64,000 nucleotides of DNA from Chthoniobacterales bacterium (GTDB lineage Bacteria > Verrucomicrobiota > Verrucomicrobiia > Chthoniobacterales > UBA6821), in assembly GCA_019747735.1 (NCBI GenBank), contig JAIEQL010000001.1:62001-126000 (forward strand), read 5' to 3'. The notes beneath the pieces were generated by a model. The model did not search any database. It saw only the letters and a program-made list of their open reading frames with translations, and was not told the origin of the DNA. Positions 18,006-26,809 of this stretch are shown here, piece after piece. The translations under genes and the position numbers were made by a program. Within the stretch, counting starts at the first letter, position 1. Every line of letters begins with the position of its first letter.

Positions 18006-20605
18006 ATGTCCCTCAGAAAAACTTTCTTCCTTTCTTTTTTATGGCTACTCGTCCTGATAAGTAGTCCCACTTTTTTAGAAGGCATGATCGACGTTCAAAA
18101 AAAAAGGATGGTTTAACAAAAGAACAGAATGACTTCGAAAGGGAAAAAGAAGAAAATAGGAGAAAAGAAGCAGCTGCAATAAGGAGTCAGCAATGGGATC
18201 CAACTGTCCGCCCTAAGGAGCTAGTCAAAAGCACGTTGGTATATAATGATAATAACGCTAATGAGGAGTCCCCCTATGATCAATTGAGTAGTAATCTTGC
18301 TCCCCAAGAGGTTGATAAAACTGATCATGATCGTGATTTTAGGTCGCTTACACTGGATGATTTTTGGAACATCGTAAAACAAAACGACGAAAAAATTCCT
18401 CTGGATAAAGAGCTGCTTGTTTATGTCGATGGTGTAAACAAGGAGCAATATAACTGGGAATTCATCAATTCCTCCTTGCAGGATTCAGAGGTTGTTGCGA
18501 GGAATAAAAAATTTATGGAGGCTTTTCTCTCGGTTTTGAGAGAAAATTATCAGTCAGATGCCGTCAGCTACGCTTTAACGCGACTCCTCCATTCAGCAGG
18601 ATACCGAGAGAAAGATATTAAAAACTTTGAAGAAGGAAGAATATTTCTAACAAAAAGACGCATCCAATATGTTTTGAACGAATTGGATGCTTTAGAGAAT
18701 CAACCTTGCGGAGGTTTTTTACAGCCAGATTATGGAGTAAGTTTTCCCAATAATGAGTTTCAGCAGCCTTATCCAGGCAGCTACTTTCCACCACCACCAC
18801 TCTATCCGCTGCCACCTCCTCCTTATCAAGCTCCTTATTTGACATATCCTCCTCCTTCTTATCTAGATTCAACCCTAGCTAATGAATTATTTCCACTCAT
18901 GCCACCGCTGCCACCATTTTTACCGTGGCTCCATTCACAGGCCCCTAGCATGAAGCCTCCTTACCAAGGTCCAGATTATAATGCTCAGCAGCCTTCTCGC
19001 TACCAGAAGGGGTGGAACCCCAACATCAATGCGAAGGAATTTACCCCAATATTCTCTTCTCTGGATAGGAATGTCAGTCATCGCGCTGAGCAACGAGAAA
19101 TTCAAAAAATCGAAGCTGTTGATCCTTTTGTGTCATCATCATCTTCTCATCACTCTAAGAATAGTAAGAACGAGAAGCTGGCCCTAGCTGCCCTAGCTAC
19201 AGGTATCAATCCAAATAACAAAACCGACCTTTCTACTTTTGAAGATTTCGGAACAACAACAACACGCAGCGGAGGGTCATCCCTTTCAGATTCTTCAAAG
19301 AAGGAAGAACCTATGCCGGTTGATTATTTAGGACAAAGAAAGATCAAGGATGGTCAAGTTAAAAAAGCTTTGGAACGATACTTTGCTCATAAAGAAGAAG
19401 AAAAAATCGAAGAGAGCAAAAAAGCTGCTAAAAAAATAATTCGTCGTATCAAAAAGTACTTAGCTAAAGCAAAGGAAGATGGGGAAAGAAGACAAGCCGT
19501 TGAGTTAGTTATGGAGGATCTTAAAACCTACTTAGAAAACAAAGAAATGCTTGAGGCAATAACAAGGCAGCTCGTTCAAAATCTAAGAAATATTAATACC
19601 GAGAGCCAGCCTTTAAAAGAATCAACTGCGCCTATTTTTCAACAAAAGGAACAAGAAAATGGTCTTACTCAAAATAGCCTTATCGATGAAACAGAACTTC
19701 ATGTAAAAAATTCACTGCAGCGAGTAAAGGAGTTAACAACTCAGGTTCCAAACATTTTTTTAGAAGAGATTGGAAAGCTCATTCAGGAGAAATCTCTAGC
19801 TAAATTTTCGGATGATTTTTCCGAGAATTTAGATTTAAAAAAAGAAGTTTCAGTAGAGAAAAATTCAGATACTAAACAGAAGAAAACGTGCTCTAAAAAA
19901 AAGACAAAAGAAAAAATTAAGAAGCTTTGGCATCAAGTACTTGAAGAGCTGTCAAAAGACCCAGACCTGCTACATGGTATTAAAGCAGGATCAGAGTTAA
20001 CTGATCCTGAGTTGCAAGAGCAGCTACAAAAAATTATACCAGGTTATTATCCAGAACCAGTTTTTCAGCGCGCTATTAATTCCTTAATCGAGGGAGTAAC
20101 CTACTATCGAGAGCATCCTCAAGAAGCTTTTAATGATATTTTTAATAAGCATCTACTTCCTCCATGGTTTTTAATGAACGCCATTGTAGCTTTGCAAGTC
20201 AGAGTCGTTTTTGGACCTGAAAGCGCTGTCCCTAACATAGTGAGAGTAATGCCGGTCGTAGTTGCCAATGCTATTTTTTATCTCTGTTATTACGAAAGAA
20301 TAAATAACTATATTGCCAACCATCTCGCTTTTGAGCAAGTGATGGACTATCAAAATCGCTATACAATGCCTGCTATTGACCAATCAATAAGAGAACGCTC
20401 TCGAGCGATTTTAAATAAAGTTTTTATGCACCCAGCTGGACCGTATTTGCTTCAACTCTCCACTTATGCTGCATCAATGGTTTTTCATGGAGCAAATTCT
20501 CTCGTGACGAAGACTCTATTAGCAATGAGTATTGGTCATAGCTTGTATTTTTTTATGAAGGTGTTTCCTGATTATCAAAGAGGCCAACAACAACTCCACC
20601 ATTAA
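18006..20605 (+). CDS. Secreted proline-rich/coiled-coil protein with a frameshift in a poly-A9 tract
   Basis: An ATG at 18006 encodes a clear signal peptide (MSLRKTFFLSFLWLLVLI...) but stops after 36 codons (stop 18114-18116). A -1 shift, or one extra A, in the nine A's at 18097-18105 joins it without a stop to the long frame that ends at 20605, giving about 866 residues. Then come a charged region, a Pro/Tyr-rich tract near residues 255-325 (PPPPLYPLPPPPY), Lys/Glu-rich coiled coil near 440-660 and two or three hydrophobic C-terminal segments. The family is not recognised. The only alternative start in the long frame is a TTG at 18236, which would lose the signal. It is probably exported and membrane-attached. 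Confidence 0.65.
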
Positions 20606-20728
20606 CTCGAGTTCTGCAGTTGCGAATAGCGATCTTTCGCAATACCTTGGCCATTCATCTTTTCAACTCACTTATTAGACCAAGTCGTTACAAAATATCA
20701 TCCACCTCAACTGCGGAACTCGGGTTAA
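20602..20728. repeat. 127-bp element with 21-bp terminal inverted repeats
   Basis: The left end TTAACTCGAGTTCTGCAGTTG (20602-20622) and the complement of the right end (20708-20728) match at 19 of 21 bases. The left end includes the stop codon of the preceding gene. A half-copy, CCCGAGTTCTGC plus ATTCGAA, lies right after the tsf stop at 46273. It is MITE-like and has no ORF. Confidence 0.75.
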
Positions 20729-20741
20729 CAAACAGAAAAAA

Positions 20742-21770
20742 ATGAAACTCCTTCTCATTCGTAATGATAATATTGGTGACCTTGCCTGCACAACGCCTTT
20801 GATTGAGGTGTTGCGCCAAGCTTACCCGAGCGTGACCATGGATCTTTTTTGTAATTCTTACAACGTTGATTTAGTCAGGCATGATCCTCGCCTCACGCGG
20901 TTATGGGTTTATCAAAAGGGAGGGCATGCCCCTTGCTTTATGGAGAAACTAGGCGCTCTTATTCACAAGGCATTTCTTCTCCTGAGACTACGATGGGAAA
21001 AGTATGATGTAGTGATCATGGCTTCTCCGACCTTCAATAAACGAACGCTGAAGTTAGCAAAATGGATTCATCCTAAAAAAATCCTAGGTCCAGAAAATAA
21101 AAATGGCTCCCTCCCCAAAAATTATCAAGGAGTCAACATCTCTCCAGATCAACATCATGTGCTCCAAGTGCTCTCTTTTGCATCAGCGCTGAAAATTTCT
21201 TTTAACCCTCCAGAACAGATGTCCCTCTTTCTCTCAGCTGAAGAAAAAGAGCGCGCTATCATGGAGCGAAAAAATCTTTTTGGTACTCACCAACTACCCG
21301 TTCTTGGGCTTCAAATTTCTGCACGACGTCCGAAACAACGTTGGGATTTAGAACAATGGACATCAATTATTAAGCAACTGATCCCTTATGCATCGATAAG
21401 ACTTTTGTGGTCTCCTGGAAGCAGCAAAAACAAGCAACACCCTGGCGACGATTTTCTTGCACAAGAGCTCCAGAAATTGTTTCCAACGGTTGTTGCTCTT
21501 CCTAATAAAAATCTCCGAGATCTTATGGTTGCATTCAAAACTTGCGATCTCGTTATTGGCTCTGATGGTGGTGCTATGCACATTGCAGCGGGAATGGATG
21601 TCCCTACCCTCACTCTCTTTGGAGATGTCGATCCGACCATTTGGAAACCTTATTCAAAAAAGGGTATAGCCCTTAAAAGCCCCTCTGATTCTCTTGTAGA
21701 TCTTGCTCCTGACTTAGTAGCAGAAAAGGTAAAAAGTTTTTTAGGAATACAAGCGAGGGGTAATAAATAA
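20742..21770 (+). CDS. Glycosyltransferase family 9 (heptosyltransferase-like)
   Basis: 342 residues with the GT9 pattern: RNDNIGDLACTTPLIEVLRQAYP at the N terminus and the sugar-nucleotide segment IGSDGGAMHIAAGMDVPTLTLFG near residue 270. It probably builds the inner LPS core. It is distantly similar in plan to the other GT9 gene at 5392 but clearly divergent. The ATG is preceded by A-rich sequence rather than a Shine-Dalgarno. Confidence 0.87.
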   Translation: MKLLLIRNDNIGDLACTTPLIEVLRQAYPSVTMDLFCNSYNVDLVRHDPRLTRLWVYQKGGHAPCFMEKLGALIHKAFLLLRLRWEKYDVVIMASPTFNKRTLKLAKWIHPKKILGPENKNGSLPKNYQGVNISPDQHHVLQVLSFASALKISFNPPEQMSLFLSAEEKERAIMERKNLFGTHQLPVLGLQISARRPKQRWDLEQWTSIIKQLIPYASIRLLWSPGSSKNKQHPGDDFLAQELQKLFPTVVALPNKNLRDLMVAFKTCDLVIGSDGGAMHIAAGMDVPTLTLFGDVDPTIWKPYSKKGIALKSPSDSLVDLAPDLVAEKVKSFLGIQARGNK

Positions 21771-21848
21771 TGGGCGAAAAAAATTATTGCAATCTAGAAA
21801 AACGGTTTTAGCTTTTTATCTTCCTTTTTTTATTTCATACTTTTTCTT

Positions 21849-22082
21849 ATGGCCGATCTCTCCAATAAATACGCTGACAATGTGGTAGGAAAATTTTATG
21901 TCGATGATCAATGCATCGACTGTGATCTCTGTCGTGAAACGGCTCCTGCTAATTTTACTCGTAATGATGAAGGGGGCCATTCCTATGTTTTTAAACAACC
22001 TTCCACTCCAGAGGAAGAGGCGCTTTGCAAAGAAGCGATGGAGGGGTGCCCGGTAGAGGCCATTGGCAGTGATGGGGCTTAA
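21849..22082 (+). CDS. Ferredoxin, single [4Fe-4S] cluster
   Basis: A 77-residue electron carrier. The first three ligands lie in CIDCDLC (residues 19-25) and the fourth in EGCPVEAIG (near residue 69), which is the one-cluster ferredoxin plan. The N-terminal ADNVVGKFYVDDQ matches the small ferredoxins found widely in PVC and Bacteroidetes genomes. The partner enzyme is not identifiable here. A long hairpin repeat starts at its stop codon. Confidence 0.9.
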   Translation: MADLSNKYADNVVGKFYVDDQCIDCDLCRETAPANFTRNDEGGHSYVFKQPSTPEEEALCKEAMEGCPVEAIGSDGA

Positions 22083-22214
22083 AGTCTGTCCACAATTCTA
22101 CTGCTGAGGCGAGGAGCTGTGTCGCGCTGCTGCTCGACGCGTCGAGTATTTCAATACACTCCTTGGCTGTGCGCCATCGCTCCTGATCCTCATCAGCGAA
22201 TTGTGAACAGACTT
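22082..22214 (-). repeat. Long-hairpin repeat family, copy A
   Basis: Terminal arms AAGTCTGTCCACAATTC and GAATTGTGAACAGACTT pair at 16 of 17 bases. On the minus strand the core reads CAGGAGCGATGGCGCACAGC, then GGAGTGTATTGAAATACTCGA, which aligns with copies B, C and D. The element begins on the last base of the ferredoxin stop codon. Confidence 0.85.
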
Positions 22215-22226
22215 TCCACTTTATTG

Positions 22227-22400
22227 GATTATCCTTAAAACGTGAATGGGCGTGAATGAGATTTTGTAAGGACTTGGTTTCAAAATGATTTTTCCAATTG
22301 GTGCGGCTTACCTTTGGTACGTAAGCCGATTGAAAAATCATTTTGAGGCCGAGTATATTGTAAAAGATCGTCGCGTTCCATTCACGTTTTAAAGATTATC
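22227..22400. repeat. Nested palindrome between copies A and B
   Basis: Outer arms GATTATCCTTAAAACGTGAA and their complement pair at 21 of 23 bases overall (22227-22249 with 22378-22400). Inner arms TCAAAATGATTTTTC/GAAAAATCATTTTGA (near 22280-22345) enclose GGCTTAC/GTAAGCC. The core does not match the A-D family. No ORF. Confidence 0.7.
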
Positions 22401-22543
22401 AGGATCTGTTCAAAATTCGCTAAGGCGGATGAAATACTAGGAGCCTCGGAGCGCAGGAGCCGAGCGTATATGTAATACGTTAGGCGACGAGCACCGGAGC
22501 GAGGCCGTAGTTCGCCGCCTTAGTAGAATTTTCAACAGATCCT
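22401..22543 (+). repeat. Long-hairpin repeat family, copy B
   Basis: Arms AGGATCTGTTCAAAATTCGC and GAATTTTCAACAGATCCT enclose a core with TAGGAGCCTCGGAGCGCAGG, CGTATATGTAATACG and CGACGAGCACCGGAGCG. The right end reaches the stop codon of the minus-strand gene that begins there. With copy A it fills the whole convergent spacer. Confidence 0.85.
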
Positions 22544-22947
22544 TAGGAAGGAAGCGACTTCCAGAGTAGCAGCAAAACAATTCCCAGTACTACACACAGA
22601 AGGATAAATTGCATCTGGGTAGCTCTACGTTCGGCTATTCGCTTGCTTGCGGTTTTTTTTATTTTTTGTTGTTTTAGTGGATCCCGCTTGTCGCGAAGCT
22701 TGCTAAGTCCATCGGCGCGCGTGGGGGCAGAAACAAGATGAAGTCGCACCAGCTCTTGCTGACGGCGTTGTCGCGCTTCGATCTCCTTAGGCAAATTTTC
22801 TAATTTTTGTCGCGCAGCTTCTTCTTGCTTTTTTATTTTCTCTTCTAACAAACGAATTTTTTCTTCCTCTTGGCGCAGACGCTGATGATCTTTTTCTAAA
22901 GAGAGAGTCCTCGGAGTGTTAGCATGAGGAGGGCGTCGTCGTATCAT
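22543..22947 (-). CDS. Small tail-anchored coiled-coil protein
   Basis: 134 residues. After a basic N terminus (MIRRRPPHAN) come about 60 residues of Glu/Lys/Arg/Gln heptads (RLRQEEEKIRLLEEKIKKQEEAA), then a basic stretch, then one C-terminal membrane segment (MQFILLCVVLGIVLLLLW, residues 111-128). The fold is that of a tail-anchored scaffold with the coil in the cytoplasm. The family is not recognised. It lies 20 bases downstream of a gene of the same design, so the two probably act together. Confidence 0.7.
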   Translation of the reverse strand: MIRRRPPHANTPRTLSLEKDHQRLRQEEEKIRLLEEKIKKQEEAARQKLENLPKEIEARQRRQQELVRLHLVSAPTRADGLSKLRDKRDPLKQQKIKKTASKRIAERRATQMQFILLCVVLGIVLLLLWKSLPS

Positions 22948-22967
22948 GAAAAAAAAGGTTTCTTTTT

Positions 22968-23582
22968 TTACTTAGCCCAAAAATGCCACATCAAGAGAAT
23001 CAAAGCGATGGTTCCAAGAATGACGATGGGTAAGGTGAAAGCAACACCTGATTGTAACCAATAAAGAAAATTATGAGTTTCTCTTTCAAAATCCTCTTCA
23101 TTCTCGATACTACCCTGAGCAAAAGGAGTTTCATCAATAGGTGCAATCTTCGCTTGAGCTCGAGAATAGGCTGCTTTGGCCTCATCAACTATTCCGATAG
23201 CACGGGTAAGTTCTCGAGTGAGATCGCGGCCATTCCAATTTTTGCAGTCAATATTTTCTAACTCGCGCAAGTGTTCTGTAAAAGAGCTTTGAATCCCATG
23301 CAGCTGTTCGAGCCGGCGTTGTGATTCTTCCGTTTCTCGTTGCACCAACAATAAAGAGCGGGTGAGCTTATCAACCATTTCGATGCGACCGCGTTCCAAC
23401 TCTTCTTGGCGACGACTGAGTTCTTCTAGTCGTAACTTTTCTTTTTCAATTTGGTCTTGTCGTCGCTTGAGTTCGATGAGCTCTGATTGTGCGCGCTGCA
23501 CCTGATCTTGAAGCTCCTCCATGGAGGGGCCTTCGTCTTCCAGATCAAGCAATTCATGAGATTCTGTGATAAAGTCAGCCAT
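22968..23582 (-). CDS. Tail-anchored coiled-coil protein
   Basis: 204 residues. An acidic start (ESHELLDLEDEGPSMEE) leads into a continuous coiled coil from about residue 20 to 105 (LIELKRRQDQIEKEKLRLEE), a helical middle part and one C-terminal membrane segment (VAFTLPIVILGTIALILLMWHF). The architecture is the same as its downstream neighbour. No known domain is recognised. It is transcribed with the PLP protein upstream (28-base gap) and the smaller coil protein downstream. Confidence 0.7.
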   Translation of the reverse strand: MADFITESHELLDLEDEGPSMEELQDQVQRAQSELIELKRRQDQIEKEKLRLEELSRRQEELERGRIEMVDKLTRSLLLVQRETEESQRRLEQLHGIQSSFTEHLRELENIDCKNWNGRDLTRELTRAIGIVDEAKAAYSRAQAKIAPIDETPFAQGSIENEEDFERETHNFLYWLQSGVAFTLPIVILGTIALILLMWHFWAK

Positions 23583-23610
23583 AAGGTGGATAATCTAAAT
23601 GAGCGTTACT

Positions 23611-24306
23611 TCATAAATCAACAACGTTCTTTTTTTTAAAAATCGCAGAACCAACACGAACCATTGTAGCCCCTTCTTCAATGGCAACTTCAAAATCACT
23701 ACTCATCCCCATCGAGAGGGTAGGCAAAGGAATTCCAGCGTTTGCTGCTAATGCATCTCGAAGCTTGCGAAGGCGCTCAAAATAGGGGCGCGAAGCCTCT
23801 GGATCGCAGGAGAGTGGAGCCATGGTCATCAATCCTTCTACTTGAAGTCGAGGAAGGCGTAATAATTTTTCAAAAGAGTTTTTTAGAACCTCTGGAGAGA
23901 AACCATACTTTGTGCTTTCTCCAGAAACATTAACTTCTAAAAGCACTCTGGGAAAAAGTCCCACTTCTGTAGCAATGCGATCTATCTCCTGGGCTAGTTC
24001 AAGATGATCAACACTGTGAATCAGTTCAAAGAGTGGAAGTGTCTTGCGAATTTTATTTGTTTGCAAATGTCCGATGTAGTGCCAGCGAAGGCGTGAAGGA
24101 AGCAGCGCTATTTTGGGTGCAGCTTCTTGGAGGCGACTCTCTCCAAAAAGAGTTTTGCCTGCATCAACAACTTCACGAATTTTTTCTACAGGCTGCCCCT
24201 TAGAAATAACAATGAGCTCCACCTCCCCCGGCAAACGGTTGCAACGTTGGGCAGCGCGAGCAATACGATCTTCCACAATAGTAAGCGAATTTTCTAAAAG
24301 GTCCAT
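23611..24306 (-). CDS. YggS/PROSC-type pyridoxal-phosphate homeostasis protein
   Basis: A 231-residue alanine-racemase-fold PLP carrier. The PLP lysine lies in LIVISKGQP, followed by FGESRLQEAAPK, WHYIGHLQTNKIRK and, near the C terminus, LSMGMSSDFEVAIEEGATMVRVGSAIF, all family blocks. I start at the ATG at 24306; an in-frame GTG at 24354 would leave 17 bases to the divergent secretin gene. It heads a minus-strand operon with the two coiled-coil proteins. Confidence 0.9.
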   Translation of the reverse strand: MDLLENSLTIVEDRIARAAQRCNRLPGEVELIVISKGQPVEKIREVVDAGKTLFGESRLQEAAPKIALLPSRLRWHYIGHLQTNKIRKTLPLFELIHSVDHLELAQEIDRIATEVGLFPRVLLEVNVSGESTKYGFSPEVLKNSFEKLLRLPRLQVEGLMTMAPLSCDPEASRPYFERLRKLRDALAANAGIPLPTLSMGMSSDFEVAIEEGATMVRVGSAIFKKKNVVDL

Positions 24307-24371
24307 TTTGCGTTTTCTTTCAGATTGATCATAGGTATCTCTTAAGGGTATCACTATAGTTTGCTTAATAA

Positions 24372-26696
24372 ATGACTAATTGGAGGCTTCTTTTATTTTT
24401 TTTCTTGGTCTCTGCTCTCGTAGCAGAAGATTTGGGTACTAATAATGGCCTTCCCTCAAAACAACTTGTTTCTGTTCCCGCTAAAGAATCCATTACCCAA
24501 GATCTTATCAGGCTGCCTTTCTCGACTAATGTGCAAGGGGTAAGCGAAGCAAGTCTTGCTGAGGCGCAGCAAGCTGCAGCAGAAAAAGAATTAAAGAAAC
24601 GACCTAATGAAAACAGAGGCTCTCCCACGGCACTATCTGCTTATGACATTATTAGTGAAACGCGTGCTGAAATGGAGGCGAGTCGCATTCCATGGAAGTC
24701 TCCTTTTTTTACGATTGTAGCTCAAAATCGCTCTATTGCTGAGCTTCTCGTTGATTTTGGTAATCAGCAAGGGATTCGTGTCCAAGTGAGTCCTTATGTG
24801 CGAGGGCAGATTAGTGGATGCTTTGTCGATCAGTCTCCAGCAGCTTTTCTTGCTAAAATGTCGAAGGCTTATGGCCTCAGTTGGTTTTACGTCAATGGAC
24901 TGCTTTACGTCGCTAGTAATCAAGAGGTCAACCTCATGGTGAAACCGCTGCGCTATGTCAAAGCTGATGCTGCCATTGCTATGTTGGCTACTAGCGGTTT
25001 TGTTTCTTCCGATGGACGTGTTGAAAAAATCAAAGACTCAGGCATGGTCACGCTTTCTGGCATTCCAAAATATATCGAGCTTACTCAACAGTTGCTCAGT
25101 TCCATGGATACGGAAACACAATTTCATGAGAATGGAGAAACAGTCATAGAGGTCTTTCCGCTCAATAATGCTTGGGCCTACGATGTCTCGGTGGGTGGCG
25201 GTATTGGGGGAACTGTTCGAGGAGTAGCTACCACGTTACGTCAACTTATTTGGGGATATGGAGGTGGAAGTCCAGGAGGTGGGGCCGGAGGCAATGCCAA
25301 TGGAGCTCTTGATAAAATGGGTCAACCCAAGCAGATGGTTGTCCCCAATCAAAGCACCGGGGTACTTCCTCCCACCTCACAACAAGTTCCCCCTGGTTAT
25401 CCAGGCAATGCTCCTGCCATGGCCAATAGTGGCCCTCCTTCAAGCCCTAATAATGAGGCCTCTGGAGCGCCTGGAGCGGCTGGATTAACGCCTGCTCAAT
25501 TTTCTCCTGATGGAGTCCCTCCTGCTGGTGAAAGTCCGATGCTTCCCAAAAATTCTAGTGGTGGTCCTGGCTCTGATTGGACTTATGCTATGATCACTGC
25601 CGATGTGCGTCGCAACGCTGTGGTCATTCGCGATATTCGTGCCAACATGCCTCTTTACGAAGCCGCTATTCGCAAGCTTGATGTTCCGGTGCGGGTGATT
25701 GAAATTTCGGCAGCTATTGTCGATTTGAAATTAGGAGCTTCACGTACCCTTGGATTAAATGGTATCAGTGTTCGCACTGGAACTTTCTCCAGCGGCACCA
25801 ACAACATCACCCTTGGAGGTTCTGCCCAAGCGGCTCCTGGAGCAGGTAATATTGGATTGAGTGGTGTTTTTGGGACAGCAGCGGTGAGTGCTACCATTAG
25901 TGCTTTGAGTCAAGAAAACAAAGCCAAGGTTCTTTCGCGTCCTACGATTTTAACGCTCGATAATTTTGGAGCGATGATTAACCAGCAAGATACTTTTTAT
26001 GTCAACTCGGTAGGTCAATATGTGAGCAATCTTTACAATGTGAGCTCTGGACTCAGTCTCCAAGTGGTTCCACACGTAACCATGCATCGTGGAGAAACAA
26101 GAATTTATCTCCAAGTTCAGATTCAAGATGGAGATCAATCTCCCAGTGGCGGCAAAATCCCTAACGTGACCGAATCAACGTTAACGACCCAATCGATCAT
26201 CAAAGAAGACCAGAGCTTGCTGGTTGGGGGACTCTATCACAAGGTCAATCAAAAAGGAGCCATCGGCTATCCATGGCTTTATAAGATTCCAGTAGTGAGT
26301 TATCTCTTTGGGGTGAAGTCTGCCGATAAAGAGTTGACCGAACGTATTTTTGTCATCACGCCACGCATTGTGGAAATTAATTCCAAAAATTTGGGTGACT
26401 ATAGCGAATATTTCAAACCCTCTCCTACGATCGAAAACGCTCTGAATGCCGGAGAGATCAGCAATGCACTCCCTGATCTTAGTAGCAAGGCTCCTACTTT
26501 ACCTCAAAATACTCCTCTTCAAAGTTCCTCTCCTAGCTTTGAGGAGAGCAAAACTATTCCTCCCAAAAACACTCCTGCTGCCTGGCATGTAGCACCGTTA
26601 GTGCCACCACCACCCTCTGCTTCTGTGCCTAAAAAGAAAAAGAAAAAAAAGGATATAATGGCTCTGCCAAAATCTCTTTCCCTCGATGAGCAATAA
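24372..26696 (+). CDS. Type III secretion outer-membrane secretin (SctC/YscC-like)
   Basis: 774 residues with a signal peptide (ending ALVAED). The N-domain near residues 110-200 has GQISGCFVDQSPAAFLAKMS and AYGLSWFYVNGLLYV, as in SctC. VFPLNNAWAYD and VRGVATTLRQLIWG near residues 260-292 match the SctC block that reads x-YAWADD...GVATxLRxLL. A G/P/N-rich linker (about 295-400) precedes the secretin barrel (about 435-660), which ends TERIFVITPRIVEI. The tail has seven lysines. A type II/IV secretin is the alternative, but the GVATxLR block favours type III. No other sct gene is in the window. Confidence 0.8.
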   Translation: MTNWRLLLFFFLVSALVAEDLGTNNGLPSKQLVSVPAKESITQDLIRLPFSTNVQGVSEASLAEAQQAAAEKELKKRPNENRGSPTALSAYDIISETRAEMEASRIPWKSPFFTIVAQNRSIAELLVDFGNQQGIRVQVSPYVRGQISGCFVDQSPAAFLAKMSKAYGLSWFYVNGLLYVASNQEVNLMVKPLRYVKADAAIAMLATSGFVSSDGRVEKIKDSGMVTLSGIPKYIELTQQLLSSMDTETQFHENGETVIEVFPLNNAWAYDVSVGGGIGGTVRGVATTLRQLIWGYGGGSPGGGAGGNANGALDKMGQPKQMVVPNQSTGVLPPTSQQVPPGYPGNAPAMANSGPPSSPNNEASGAPGAAGLTPAQFSPDGVPPAGESPMLPKNSSGGPGSDWTYAMITADVRRNAVVIRDIRANMPLYEAAIRKLDVPVRVIEISAAIVDLKLGASRTLGLNGISVRTGTFSSGTNNITLGGSAQAAPGAGNIGLSGVFGTAAVSATISALSQENKAKVLSRPTILTLDNFGAMINQQDTFYVNSVGQYVSNLYNVSSGLSLQVVPHVTMHRGETRIYLQVQIQDGDQSPSGGKIPNVTESTLTTQSIIKEDQSLLVGGLYHKVNQKGAIGYPWLYKIPVVSYLFGVKSADKELTERIFVITPRIVEINSKNLGDYSEYFKPSPTIENALNAGEISNALPDLSSKAPTLPQNTPLQSSSPSFEESKTIPPKNTPAAWHVAPLVPPPPSASVPKKKKKKKDIMALPKSLSLDEQ

Positions 26697-26809
26697 AACA
26701 GGACTAGCACTATCAAGCTTACCCGCTCTTTTCCTTCCCAGTCCTATTAGAACAAGCTTTCAGCCAAGCAACTCTCTATCTTCCATCTACTATTCTTACT
26801 TTTATCCCA

